DNA of 64,000 nt from Erythrobacter sp. (GTDB lineage: Bacteria; Pseudomonadota; Alphaproteobacteria; Sphingomonadales; Sphingomonadaceae): positions 88,141 to 152,140 of the forward strand of contig NZ_JAMWYX010000009.1 in NCBI RefSeq assembly GCF_024305245.1, given 5' to 3'. Under the pieces are notes generated by a model that saw only the letters and a program-made list of their open reading frames with translations, did not search any database and had not been told where the DNA came from. Every line of letters begins with the position of its first letter. The stretch's first letter is position 1. Shown one piece after another: positions 55,683 through 64,000 of this stretch. The position numbers and the translations under genes were made by a program.

Positions 55683-56923
55683 TCCCGATCGTGACGGGGT
55701 GGCTCATCGCCCTTTTCGCGCTGACAGCCGCCGCCAGCGCGCACCAGTCGCCAAACAGCGAGGTCTATCTCGACTTTCAGGCCGACCGTGTTGAACTGGA
55801 GGTGGTATTACCGGCAGCAGAATATGCCTATGCCAGCGGCAACCGTGTTGCGGAAGATGACGCTGCACGGAGGCAGGCGCGGAGCTATCTCGCCGAAACC
55901 ATTTCGGCCAGCAGCGAAGGTGGCGCTTGGCGCACAAAGATAAAAGGCGTCGCATTCGTCACCCGCGATGGCACGACAGACCTTGTCGCGACGCTCTCCC
56001 TGATGCCGCTACAGGCCTCGGACCTCAGTGAGTTCACGCTCGGCTGGCGCGCGGTCATCGGCGCAGTGCCCGACCACTTCGTGCTTGTCATGCTACGCCG
56101 CGACCCGGCGACCAAACTGGGCGACGAGCCCGATGTCATCGGCACCCTGCGCGGCGATCGCAACGTGCTTGCAATCAATCGCGGCGCGGCGCGCAGCTGG
56201 ATGCCCTTTGCCAACGCGGTAAGCCTTGGCGCCGGGCATATTCTGGGCGGAATCGATCACCTCGCGTTCCTGCTCGCCCTGCTGCTTCCTTTGCCGCTGA
56301 TAGCGCGAGGCGGGCGTTGGTGCGAAGCGCGCGGGGCCAGGACTACCATCCGCTCGGCCGCGATCCTGATTTCGGGCTTCACGCTGGGACACAGCGCCAC
56401 CTTGATCGCGGCATCGCTGGGCGGGCTGACTTTGCCCGGCGCGCTGGTCGAAACGCTGATCGCGGTTTCGGTGCTGATTGCCGCGATCCACGCGATCCGC
56501 CCCATCTTCCCCCGCCACGAGGCTCTGTTTGCGACGCTATTCGGGCTGGTCCACGGCTTGGGTTTTGCCGGATTCCTGAGTTCGACGGATCTGTCCGTGG
56601 CGCGCAATATCGTCACGCTCCTCGGCTTCAACGTCGGGATCGAGCTGGTTCAGATCGCCATCGCACTCGCGATCGTCCCCGCACTGGTGACTATCGCTGC
56701 CACACCCGCCTATCAGCGGCTGCGTGCCGGAATGGCGCTGTTCTGTTGCGCCATCGCGGCGGTGTGGGTGGCGGACCGTTATATCGGCCTCGATGAAAAC
56801 TTCGTCGCACCTTTCGAGGCGGCGGTCGAAACAAGCCTGATGCTGGTGTTTTTCACTGTACTTGTCGCCGGAGTCGTCCTTTTCGCGCGCCGCTCCACTG
56901 CGCCGAGGCCCCGCAAGATCTGA
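55664..56923 (+). CDS. HupE/UreJ-type membrane protein
   Basis: A 419-residue protein of the HupE_UreJ_2 group. A Sec signal (cut near residue 26, ASA/HQ) precedes a periplasmic beta domain (~30-175), then 6-7 transmembrane helices carrying the metal-type motifs GGIDHLAFLLAL (~192-203), GFTLGHSATL and VHGLGFAGFLS. HupE/UreJ proteins are linked to nickel or cobalt handling. Here it sits between a TPR scaffold and a TonB receptor, which suggests uptake or sensing of a metal or small ligand. The substrate cannot be read from sequence. Confidence 0.82.
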   Translation: MARTRLIPIVTGWLIALFALTAAASAHQSPNSEVYLDFQADRVELEVVLPAAEYAYASGNRVAEDDAARRQARSYLAETISASSEGGAWRTKIKGVAFVTRDGTTDLVATLSLMPLQASDLSEFTLGWRAVIGAVPDHFVLVMLRRDPATKLGDEPDVIGTLRGDRNVLAINRGAARSWMPFANAVSLGAGHILGGIDHLAFLLALLLPLPLIARGGRWCEARGARTTIRSAAILISGFTLGHSATLIAASLGGLTLPGALVETLIAVSVLIAAIHAIRPIFPRHEALFATLFGLVHGLGFAGFLSSTDLSVARNIVTLLGFNVGIELVQIAIALAIVPALVTIAATPAYQRLRAGMALFCCAIAAVWVADRYIGLDENFVAPFEAAVETSLMLVFFTVLVAGVVLFARRSTAPRPRKI

Positions 56924-56953
56924 TCCTCTTCTCGCTTCCGCAAAGGATATTCC

Positions 56954-59026
56954 ATGTCTGCAAACACCGCATCGGCGTGCGCCCGAAGGCTGGTGATCGG
57001 AATGGCGGGGACAGCATTATGCGCGTTCGCCTCAGCCGCGACGGCACAGACCGCGACCGAACCCGACCTCCCCGAAAGGGAAAACGATGAGCCCCAACAG
57101 ATCATCGTCTACGGCCGCGCGCTGGATGAAATCGGCACGGCCCGGTCGGGGTCGCAAGGAACGGTCGGATATGCCGATTTCGATGCTATCCCGATTTCGC
57201 GGGTGGGTGAATTGCTGGAAAACGTCCCCGGCCTGATCGCCACGCAGCATTCGGGCAGCGGCAAGGCCAACCAGTTCTTCCTGCGCGGGTTCAACCTTGA
57301 TCACGGCACGGACTTTGCCGGGTTTGTTGATGGTGTGCCGATTAACATGCGCTCGCATGGTCATGGGCAGGGGTATCTCGATTTCAACTTCCTGATCCCC
57401 GAAGCGGTCGAGCGGATCGATTTCCGCAAAGGCCCCTATTTCGCCGATGTCGGCGATTTCAGCGCGGCCGGAACCGCTGCCTTCAAAACCGCCGACGCCT
57501 TGCGCCCCTTTGCCGAGGTGCAGGTCGGCGAATTCGGCTTCGTCCGAGGCGTCGCGGGGGGAAGCACCGTCCTCAGTGGCGGCGACTTGCTGATAGTGGG
57601 TGACGCGCAGTTCTACGACGGCCCGTGGGTGTTAGAGGAAGATCTGGAGCGGTTTGCAGGGCTGGTGAAATATTCCATCGGCGGCGAGGCCAACCGCTTT
57701 TCACTCCAGTTTAACGCCTATGACGCGCGCTGGACCTCGACCGATCAGGTGCCGGAGCGCGCGGTGGCCAGCGGTCTGATCGACCGGTTCGGCAATATTG
57801 ACGATGACTTGGGTGGAAGCACAACCCGCTTGGGCGCGGTGTTGAACGGTGCTGTCGGCAATACTGCGTTTTCGGCTTATGCCACCCGATACGAATTCGA
57901 GTTGGTGTCCAACTTCACCTACTTTCTCGAAGAACCGGGGCGGGGTGACGAATTCGTGCAGCGCGACAAACGCTGGGTGTTGGGCGGCGCGGTGTCGCAC
58001 CGGATCGAACGCGGGTCGGTCGCCATCAATATCGGCGCCGATCTGCGCCATGATGCAATCGACGAGGTCGGCCTGTTCCGCAGCATTGATGCGGCCCCGG
58101 TCGATGCCGTGCGGCTCGATGCGATCGACCAAACCGGGCTTGGCCTCTATGCCGATGGTCAGATCGCGATTGCGCCGGGTTTACGCGGCTTTGCCGGACT
58201 CAGGTTCGATTACCAGATGGTCGACGTGCGCTCTGATCTCGCCGCCAATTCGGGCAACGCCGACGATGACCTGTTTGCCCCCAAGGTTGGGCTGGCATGG
58301 CAGGCACTGACGAATATCGAACTTTACGCCAATTACGGTCAGTCCTTCCATTCCAACGACGCGCGCGGGGCGACCATCGCGGTCGACCCGGTCGGCGGCG
58401 ATCCGGCGGAGCGGGTGCCTCTTCTGGTTCGGGCGGAGGGGGCCGAACTCGGCGCTCGGCTGGAGACATCGACGCTCGATGCCTCGCTGGTCGGCTTCTG
58501 GCTCGAACTCGATTCCGAACTGGTCTTCATCGGCGATGGCGGCGCGACCGAACCCAATGACGGATCGCGGCGCTATGGGGTGGAGGCCAATGTATTCTGG
58601 CGCCCGTTGCCCGGCGTGGTGATCGATGCCGCCTATTCCCATACCAATGCCAGGTTCGTTGGGCCGGGTGCTGCTACCGATGCCATCCCGGGCGCGGTTC
58701 CGGAGGTTTTCGCGGCGGGGATTGCGGTGAGCCCCCTTCCCAACCTCACAGTCACCACCCGCCTGCGCCATTTCAGCAGCGCTCCGCTGATCGAGGACCG
58801 CTCGGTCAGCTCGGACGCGACCACGCTGGTCAATCTGGCGGGCTATTACGATTTCGGCGCGATGAGATTGGGGGTCGAGGTGTTCAATCTGTTCGACGCC
58901 CGCGACGCTGACATCACCTATTTCTACGAATCGCGCCTACCCGGCGAATCAAGCGGCGTGGAAGATCGCCATTTCCACCCGGTAGAGCCGCGGCAGGTTC
59001 GGGCGAGCCTGAAATACTCCTTTTGA
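56954..59026 (+). CDS. TonB-dependent receptor (DUF4331/HupE cluster)
   Basis: A 690-residue TonB receptor, smaller than the PUL one. Signal peptide to about residue 33 (ATA/QT), a TonB-box-like EPQQIIVYGRAL, plug domain with VGELLENVPGLIATQHSGSG and FFLRGFNLDHGTDFAGFVDGVPIN, and a barrel ending QVRASLKYSF. The size and plug resemble siderophore/metal receptors. It ends the operon and is 30 bases after the HupE gene. Probably imports the cluster's ligand across the outer membrane. Confidence 0.88.
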   Translation: MSANTASACARRLVIGMAGTALCAFASAATAQTATEPDLPERENDEPQQIIVYGRALDEIGTARSGSQGTVGYADFDAIPISRVGELLENVPGLIATQHSGSGKANQFFLRGFNLDHGTDFAGFVDGVPINMRSHGHGQGYLDFNFLIPEAVERIDFRKGPYFADVGDFSAAGTAAFKTADALRPFAEVQVGEFGFVRGVAGGSTVLSGGDLLIVGDAQFYDGPWVLEEDLERFAGLVKYSIGGEANRFSLQFNAYDARWTSTDQVPERAVASGLIDRFGNIDDDLGGSTTRLGAVLNGAVGNTAFSAYATRYEFELVSNFTYFLEEPGRGDEFVQRDKRWVLGGAVSHRIERGSVAINIGADLRHDAIDEVGLFRSIDAAPVDAVRLDAIDQTGLGLYADGQIAIAPGLRGFAGLRFDYQMVDVRSDLAANSGNADDDLFAPKVGLAWQALTNIELYANYGQSFHSNDARGATIAVDPVGGDPAERVPLLVRAEGAELGARLETSTLDASLVGFWLELDSELVFIGDGGATEPNDGSRRYGVEANVFWRPLPGVVIDAAYSHTNARFVGPGAATDAIPGAVPEVFAAGIAVSPLPNLTVTTRLRHFSSAPLIEDRSVSSDATTLVNLAGYYDFGAMRLGVEVFNLFDARDADITYFYESRLPGESSGVEDRHFHPVEPRQVRASLKYSF

Positions 59027-59581
59027 GAATGCTTGCCCGATTTTGGGGCGCGCTGATTTGGCGGCTTCAGGCGAGATCGGACGTTTGATCTCGCAACCGT
59101 GCACGACCTGATGTGGGTCGGGAGCACTCGCGGCTCAGTTCGGGCAGAAAATGGCGGCTTTGCCTCGTTTCTGGAAAATTCCTGCCGTTCAGGAATCGAC
59201 CCCATTACCGTCATCCATCACCAATCGCCTCCTCGCTTTCGGGCTCGGTCGCTATTGTAAGGCAGATGGGCCAGTTTTTTACGGCCGAGCGCAGCCTCAT
59301 TGCATATCGCCTCTGGCCGGAGGCCGGGCGTTACAAAAAAATTTTCTCCGATCCAATCTACCACCACCTCGCCGACGTAGGGCTGAGCGAGAGGACCGTC
59401 GGACCATGTAAACCCGCAGGGAAGACATGCGTTTTTACGATCAAGACAGGTGAGTAACGCCTGCCCAGCCACATAATCATTTCAGGCGTGAACTGCGTCT
59501 AAAATGAAGGTCAGACGGTAATCTCCCGGTCCTTTCGAGCATACGGCCACACAGCAAGTCCATGCTATTTCAGGAGTTTTT
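59027..59581. other. Intergenic region without a gene
   Basis: About 555 bases between the TonB receptor and the outer-membrane protein. It contains repeat copy A (59078-59204) and, near its right end, the promoter of the next gene. No coding sequence could be supported. Confidence 0.5.
59078..59204. repeat. Dispersed intergenic repeat, copy A
   Basis: Starts CGGACGTTT and contains AATGGCGGCTTTG and CTGGAAAATTCCTGCCGTTC (in part GGAAAATTCCTGCCGTTCA) before CGACCCC. The copy at 62728-62855 has the same order of blocks and nearly the same length (127 against 128 bases). No open frame is shared. The role is unknown. Confidence 0.7.
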
Positions 59582-60391
59582 ATGAGAACATTTGCAGTTG
59601 CCATCGCCGGGGTCACTCTGATGGCCACTCCTGCTCACGCGGATGATGGATTTGACGGTTTTTACGCGGGCGTTACGATTGGCTATGATTTCCAAGCCAG
59701 CGATAGCGATGAAACAATCACCTTCGACCGCGGTTCAAACGGTAGCTTTGGTGAAACCGTCACGACCGCTTCGGGCGCGAATGCGTTTTCGCCCGGCTTT
59801 TGTGGGGGCGAAGCCACTTCACCGCAAAACACGAATTGCACTCCTGATTCCGATGGCGTGAGTTTTGCTGCGCGTGCCGGATACGATTACCAGATGGGCA
59901 ACGTGGTTCTCGGTGTTGTTGGCGAAATTGGCACGGCCGATGTTCGCGACTCTGTATCGGCGTTCAGCACTACACCGGCATTTTACTATATGGAGCGCAA
60001 CATCGATTACACCGCGGCGCTCCGCCTGCGTGCCGGTTACACCGTGACCCAGTCAACCTTGCTTTATACCACGGGCGGGATCGCCTATGCCAAGCTCGAT
60101 CAGTCATTCGAGTCCAGCAACACTGCAAATACCTTCACCGTGATTGCCGACGACCATGCCTATGGCTTCCAGATCGGCGCGGGACTAGAGCAGAAGATCG
60201 GCAGCAATTTTTCGCTCGGTATCGAATATCTCTACACCGGCTATAACGATGATGAGACGTTGATCCGCGTCGGCCAGGGAAGTGCCCCTGCCACCAACCC
60301 CTTTGTCCTTGCCGGCGGCGTGGATTTCAAGCGAGCGAATGACGATTTCAACTTGCAGTCCATCAAGGTTGTGGCGTCCTATCGCTTTTGA
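59582..60391 (+). CDS. Outer-membrane beta-barrel protein (OmpA-like/porin family)
   Basis: A 269-residue protein with a signal ending AHA/DD (residue ~20). GFDGFYAGVTIGYDFQ opens the mature barrel, as in alphaproteobacterial Omp25/31-type 8-10-stranded barrels; later strands include YTAALRLRAGYTVTQSTLLYTTGGIAYAK in pieces, and the end IKVVASYRF has the terminal Phe. It contains two cysteines in a surface loop (FCGGEA, TNCTPD) that could form a disulfide. Function unknown; such proteins are abundant surface components. Confidence 0.82.
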   Translation: MRTFAVAIAGVTLMATPAHADDGFDGFYAGVTIGYDFQASDSDETITFDRGSNGSFGETVTTASGANAFSPGFCGGEATSPQNTNCTPDSDGVSFAARAGYDYQMGNVVLGVVGEIGTADVRDSVSAFSTTPAFYYMERNIDYTAALRLRAGYTVTQSTLLYTTGGIAYAKLDQSFESSNTANTFTVIADDHAYGFQIGAGLEQKIGSNFSLGIEYLYTGYNDDETLIRVGQGSAPATNPFVLAGGVDFKRANDDFNLQSIKVVASYRF

Positions 60392-60401
60392 TGGAGCTTC
60401 T

Positions 60402-60432
60402 GCACGGGGGCGGTGCGCAGGTGCCCCCGTGC
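60402..60432 (+). terminator. Hairpin after the outer-membrane protein gene
   Basis: GCACGGGGGC (60402-60411) pairs perfectly with GCCCCCGTGC (60423-60432), loop of 11 bases, 11 bases after the stop codon. No T-run follows, but the position suits a transcription end. Confidence 0.65.
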
Positions 60433-60618
60433 AACAGACTTGATTGCGATGCCGGCAAACCACCCATTAGCAGCAGTTCGTTGCGATCAGCCGCGAGCCT
60501 GAAAGCCGTCAGGCAGCGATCGCCTCTCCTGAGCCGAAAACAGACCTTCCGCAAACGACTCCGAAGCGGCCTCGCGCCAGGGTTCCTTCAAAAAGAAGAA
60601 GTGTTCGCCCGCTGCTTC

Positions 60619-61515
60619 TCAAGCCCGTTCTTGCCGGAGGAAGTCGATGAAGGCCCTTAGCGGCGCGGGAACGTAGCGTCTGTCGTGGTAGAAGAGAAAA
60701 GGCCCCGAGAACGGCGTCGACCAGTCAGACAGGAGTTCCTGTAGGCTGCCGTCGGCCAGCAGATCGGCGTAGAAGCCCTCGAAACTGGCGGCGATCCCGA
60801 ACCCAGCGGCAACCGCGGCGCGCTGTACCTCAAGCGCGTTGGTCGTCACCCGTGCTGGCGGGGATACATTGATTACCTCCCCGTCGCGCTCGAACTCCCA
60901 TGGCAGCATCGTGCCGTGAAGGAAGCGGTGCCGGACGCAGGCGTGCTGCAACAAGTCGCGCGGGTGCTGCGGGATTCCGTGCAGCGCAAGATAGGATGGT
61001 GCCGCCACGCAGACATAGCGCTGCGTTTGCGGTCCGATCGGAACAGCAATCATGTTTTGCTCAAGCCGTTCGTCATACCGCACCCCTGCATCGAACCCTT
61101 CGCCGAGCACGTCGATGAAGCGGTCCTCGGCCTGCACTTCGACGGTAATGTCGGGATAGGCGGCCATGAAGCGGGCGAGCAGGTCCGGCAGCATCAGGCG
61201 GGCGACTACGCCCGGCACGTTGAGCCGCAGGGTACCGGCTGGGCTGTCACGATAGGCGTTGACGCTGTCGAGTGCCTCGTTGACGCCGGCGAGCGCTGGG
61301 CGCAGGCGGTCGAGCAGGCGCGCGCCCGCTTCGGTCGATTGAACGCTGCGGGTGGTGCGGTTGAGAAGACGCAGCCCGAGGCGCTTTTCCAGTCGGCGAA
61401 CCGCTCCACTCAGGGCTGAGGCAGAAACGCCTTGCCGCGCGGCTGCGGCGCGAAAGCTGCGTTGCTCCGCCACGGCGGCAAAGGCGAGGAGGTCCTGCAG
61501 GTCGGCATCGCGCAT
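60619..61515 (-). CDS. LysR-family transcriptional regulator
   Basis: A 298-residue regulator. Residues 1-60 are the LysR winged helix: LLAFAAVAEQRSFRAAAARQG, VSASALSGAVRRLEKRLGLRLLNRTTRSV. The C-terminal periplasmic-binding-protein-like sensor domain follows (GTLRLNVPGVVARLMLP, AAPSYLALHGIPQHP). It is divergent from the reductase-hydrolase chimera, and a 9-base inverted repeat spans the promoter region. In intact relatives this regulator would control the adjacent aldo/keto reductase. Confidence 0.9.
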   Translation of the reverse strand: MRDADLQDLLAFAAVAEQRSFRAAAARQGVSASALSGAVRRLEKRLGLRLLNRTTRSVQSTEAGARLLDRLRPALAGVNEALDSVNAYRDSPAGTLRLNVPGVVARLMLPDLLARFMAAYPDITVEVQAEDRFIDVLGEGFDAGVRYDERLEQNMIAVPIGPQTQRYVCVAAPSYLALHGIPQHPRDLLQHACVRHRFLHGTMLPWEFERDGEVINVSPPARVTTNALEVQRAAVAAGFGIAASFEGFYADLLADGSLQELLSDWSTPFSGPFLFYHDRRYVPAPLRAFIDFLRQERA

Positions 61516-61568
61516 TGTGCATCTCCTTGCACAGCCTGTCCGGTTTATTCTGGCTTATCGCACAATGC
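61512..61568. promoter_or_regulatory. Inverted repeat in the LysR divergent promoter
   Basis: GCATTGTGC (61512-61520) and GCACAATGC (61560-61568) are perfect nine-base inverted arms 39 bases apart, flanking the space between lysR and the divergent gene. The left arm overlaps the lysR start codon, which suits autorepression. Confidence 0.5.
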
Positions 61569-61612
61569 ATGGCGCGGTAAATGGCGATCGTCACCCCGAC
61601 GCGGAGATCATC

Positions 61613-62557
61613 ATGCAGCACCGTCGCCTTGGCCAGACCGGCCCCGTTACTTCTTCGCTCGGCCTCGGCCTGATGGGCATGTCCGACTTCTACGGCTCAG
61701 CCGACGAGGGCGAAAGCATCGCCACGATCTATGCCGCGCTCGATGCAGGCGTCACCTTGCTCGACACCGGCGACTTCTATGGGGTCGGCCATAACGAAAG
61801 CCTGCTTGGCCGCGCGCTGGCTCAGAGTAGCCGCCGCGAGCAGGCGATTGTCAGCTTGAAGTTCGGGGCGCTACGCGATCCGGGGAGCGGCTTCGGCGGC
61901 TACCCACCACGCCTCGCCCGCGCACTAAATCTTACGCTGGTCGACATGACGTGCAGCGGCTCGGTTACAAGGCATGTTCTCACGGGAGGCCAATTTTTCC
62001 AAGATGCGCAAATTCGCACGTTGGGTCCAAATACGAGGCTTGTGACACTGACTGTAGGCGGCAACGATGTTGGCTTTGTGCGCGATCTCTACCTGTCGGC
62101 GGCGCGGAAGTCGGACTCGGTGACCGGAACGCTGATCCGGCAGTTCTGGTCAGGTCCTCCGGAAATTGATCAACGAAACTATGCGAAGCTGGAATCAGAA
62201 CTGACGTCCCTTCTACACACGATCCGGACGCGATCTCCGGCAGCAACAGTAGTTGTCGCGACATACCCCACCGTCCTTCCGGCACACGGGACCTGTCCTC
62301 AGCTCAGATTGAGCAACGCCGAGGCCGCGCTCATGCGACAAGTGGAAAGCAAACTCGCCACTGTTACCCGCAAGGCGGCAAGGAATGGCGGAGCGAAGAT
62401 TGTCGACATGAATGCTCTTGGTGCCAAGCATCATGCTTGCTCCAAATCACCTTGGACAAAAGGCTGGGGACCGATAGCTGGATCGCCCTTCCACCCCACC
62501 CTAGCCGGCGCGCAGGCAACGGCGGACGCCATCACCGCGGCGATTACTCCACGCTGA
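61613..62557 (+). pseudogene. In-frame chimera: aldo/keto reductase N-terminus fused to SGNH hydrolase C-terminus
   Basis: A 314-codon open frame from ATG 61613 (GGAG ten bases upstream). Residues 1-~97 are an aldo/keto reductase: MQHRRLGQTGPVTSSLGLG, Asp51 and Tyr56 (LLDTGDFYG), Lys83 (LKFGALRDP), then GGFGGY-like SGFGGY. From residue ~98 it is an SGNH/GDSL lipase: PPRLARALNLTLVDMTCSG, TVGGND (block III, 147-152) and SPFHPT (block V, His294). The reductase lacks its catalytic His and three quarters of the barrel; the lipase lacks its GDS nucleophile block. A deletion near 61900-61905 most likely joined two genes in frame. Activity is unlikely. Confidence 0.78.
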
Positions 62558-62889
62558 AAACTTCTGCCGCATCGGGAGCCGGCGAGGATGAGCAATGAAG
62601 CAGGATGCAGTGGGCGGCACGGCAAAAGCTCAGACTCCGAAGTAGGGAGTGGCAGTTATTGACCGGAATGAAGGCGCCTGGCCGACCGTCTGCTTTGCAT
62701 CGTCCAAAAGGCAGGTTCTGTGAGAAGCGGACGTTTACCCGAGATGATATGAACGACCGGGTGTGGGGCGGCAGCCGTCGCTGTGATCAGATGGGCCGCG
62801 AATGGCGGCTTTGTCCCGCTTGTGGAAAATTCCTGCCGTTCATCTAGCGACCCCTGTGCAGACATTCACGCCGATGGCATAGTTCATTG
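62558..62889. other. Intergenic region without a gene
   Basis: About 330 bases between the chimera and the small membrane protein, mostly occupied by repeat copy B (62728-62855). No gene supported. Confidence 0.45.
62728..62855. repeat. Dispersed intergenic repeat, copy B
   Basis: Second copy of the element at 59078-59204: CGGACGTTT at the left, GAATGGCGGCTTTG and GGAAAATTCCTGCCGTTCAT in the middle, CGACCCC at the right. The centre is more conserved than the left third. Both copies are in the same orientation. Confidence 0.7.
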
Positions 62890-63276
62890 ATGGAACTGTT
62901 AGGCTTGGTCGGCAGCGTAGCGGCTGGGTTGTGGTTGATTGGCACGGGAGCCTTCATGGCTTTGCGGCCGGAGCGTACCCTGCATGTGCTAAGCCTCACG
63001 GCATCAACTCGAACGATCAACAATTTCGAGCAGGGGCTTCGCCTCAGCGGGGGGCTGGCACTGCTTCTACGTGCTCCCGCGTCAAAGTTGCCGCAGACAT
63101 TTGAGGTCGCAGGATGGTTCATCGTGCTCTCTTCGCTGGTTCTGCTTGTCCTTCCGCTCCGCTGGCACGCTGACTACGCATGCTGGTGGGCCGACCGCCT
63201 TGCACCCGCCGCTGTTCGAGCAGTTGCGCCATTTTCAGCGCTTGCTGGCCTTGGACTGATTTATGTCGCCGCGTAA
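62890..63276 (+). CDS. Small integral membrane protein
   Basis: A 128-residue protein with three or four transmembrane segments: GLVGSVAAGLWLIGTGAFMAL (in part), LRLSGGLALLL, VAGWFIVLSSLVLLVLPL and VAPFSALAGLGLIYVAA. The ATG at 62890 is taken as start; a TTG just before it is in frame. No family recognised. Gene density is low around it and no operon partner is visible. Confidence 0.65.
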   Translation: MELLGLVGSVAAGLWLIGTGAFMALRPERTLHVLSLTASTRTINNFEQGLRLSGGLALLLRAPASKLPQTFEVAGWFIVLSSLVLLVLPLRWHADYACWWADRLAPAAVRAVAPFSALAGLGLIYVAA

Positions 63277-63380
63277 ATTTCGGGCACGTCTGCTCCCCAT
63301 CTAATCCCGGCCATGAGCGGCCATCGGAATCGATCCTGTTGCGGCCAGTGCGAGCTATGGTTTCAAGCGGTTCAAAGGAG

Positions 63381-64000
63381 CTAGCCCATTGCTTCGATAA
63401 TTGGGCGGGCAAAGTCGGCATAAGAGTCGTTGCTGTATGCCCAAGCTGCCAGTGCATACCAACCAAACAGAATTGGTGCGCCCGACTTGTAAACAGGGTG
63501 AAGTGCTTTTCTGGCCGCAAGGTCATAGATCATTCCGAAGCAGATGATCAGCATCGACCCGCCAAACCCAACCAGCAAGTGCATGAAATAGGACTCGCTG
63601 CCCCAAAAGATGCCAGGATTGAACAAATCGAAGGTCCGAAGATGCGCCCCAGCGCAGATTGAGGCGGTTGCCATGAGTATAAGACGCTTGTGCGCGGATG
63701 GGCTTCCTCTTTTCAACCAAGCGAAAGCGACCAACACTACGAATGGCAAGATGTAGCTTCCCGTTATGGCCGAGAAACCGCCGTTTTGGCCACCCAGAAT
63801 GCCGCGCTGAAGCCCTCTGATCTCGCTTAAACCTGCCGACCAGATCATAACTGCGGCTAAAGGAAGCATAGCTATCCCAAGGGTACGATGCCACTTCATG
63901 CGCTGCGTCGCAGCGAAGTAAGCTTGTGATGCAAGCAACACCATCGTAAGCGATGTGCCGGCCCCACCTTGCGCAGGTGATGTGAAGCGCCGAGTTTCCA
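63381..64000 (-). CDS. Integral membrane protein, N-terminus beyond the window
   Basis: At least 187 residues with five or six transmembrane helices. The frame remains open from the ATG at 63944 to the window edge, and the upstream residues (GGAGTSLTMVLLASQAYF) already form a helix, so the true start is outside. The segment QRMKWHRTLGIAMLPLAA with a His at the helix start, and HKRLILMATASI, resemble cytochrome b561-like or DUF2306-type proteins that place His residues at membrane faces. No firm family. Confidence 0.6.
   Translation of the reverse strand, partial: ETRRFTSPAQGGAGTSLTMVLLASQAYFAATQRMKWHRTLGIAMLPLAAVMIWSAGLSEIRGLQRGILGGQNGGFSAITGSYILPFVVLVAFAWLKRGSPSAHKRLILMATASICAGAHLRTFDLFNPGIFWGSESYFMHLLVGFGGSMLIICFGMIYDLAARKALHPVYKSGAPILFGWYALAAWAYSNDSYADFARPIIEAMG

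Overview
This window comes from a high-GC alphaproteobacterium, most likely a marine member of the Sphingomonadales (Erythrobacteraceae or Sphingomonadaceae). Signs of this are the large TonB-dependent receptors with sphingomonad-type signal peptides, a recombinase-DUF2924-DUF3489 mobile module, Rhizobium/Sphingomonas-type rhamnose enzymes (RhaI, bifunctional RhaD), and the DUF4331-TPR-HupE-TonB-receptor cluster. The species cannot be named from the sequence.

Layout. (1) 1-9.5 kb is a genomic island: the N-terminus of a serine recombinase, DUF2924 and DUF3489 genes, an AT-richer pair of unknown genes (1583-3986), a three-component ABC (ABC-3C) conflict system whose ATPase gene carries an in-frame amber codon, and a McrC remnant. 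(2) 9.7-14.2 kb holds a flavin monooxygenase with a divergent TetR regulator, debris of a Rossmann-fold gene and an aldo/keto reductase. (3) 14.75-42.4 kb is a polysaccharide utilisation locus (PUL) for a sulfated, rhamnose- and uronate-rich glycan, best matched by ulvan. (4) 42.6-46.8 kb is a second accessory patch: EF-hand protein, XRE regulator, PD-(D/E)XK nuclease, unknown partner, and a ParB-methyltransferase fused by deletion to a decapitated subtilase. (5) 46.8-59.0 kb contains two ECF sigma/anti-sigma pairs; the second faces a putative metal-related cluster (two DUF4331 proteins, TPR, HupE/UreJ, TonB receptor). (6) 59.0-64.0 kb holds an outer-membrane protein, a LysR gene facing an aldo/keto reductase-SGNH chimera, two copies of an intergenic repeat and membrane proteins.

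How the PUL should work (inference from families). A TonB receptor imports oligosaccharides. A PL25-like beta-propeller lyase would cut Rha3S-uronate bonds, GH105 removes the unsaturated uronate, a Cys-type sulfatase desulfates, GH106 releases rhamnose and a SASA esterase deacylates. The uronate goes through KduI, KduD and KdgK towards KDPG. Rhamnose goes through RhaM, RhaI, RhaB and the RhaD aldolase/dehydrogenase to DHAP and lactate, and LldD makes pyruvate. Two permeases (MFS hexuronate type and NCS1-like) serve the inner membrane, and a DeoR-type repressor sits at the end. A 10-bp-phased GATC/GATT motif recurs in five intergenic promoter regions of the locus.

A second theme is gene decay. 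The formylglycine-generating enzyme gene, the ABC-3C ATPase, McrC, the methyltransferase, the subtilase, the Rossmann gene and the reductase/hydrolase chimera are all truncated, fused or interrupted.
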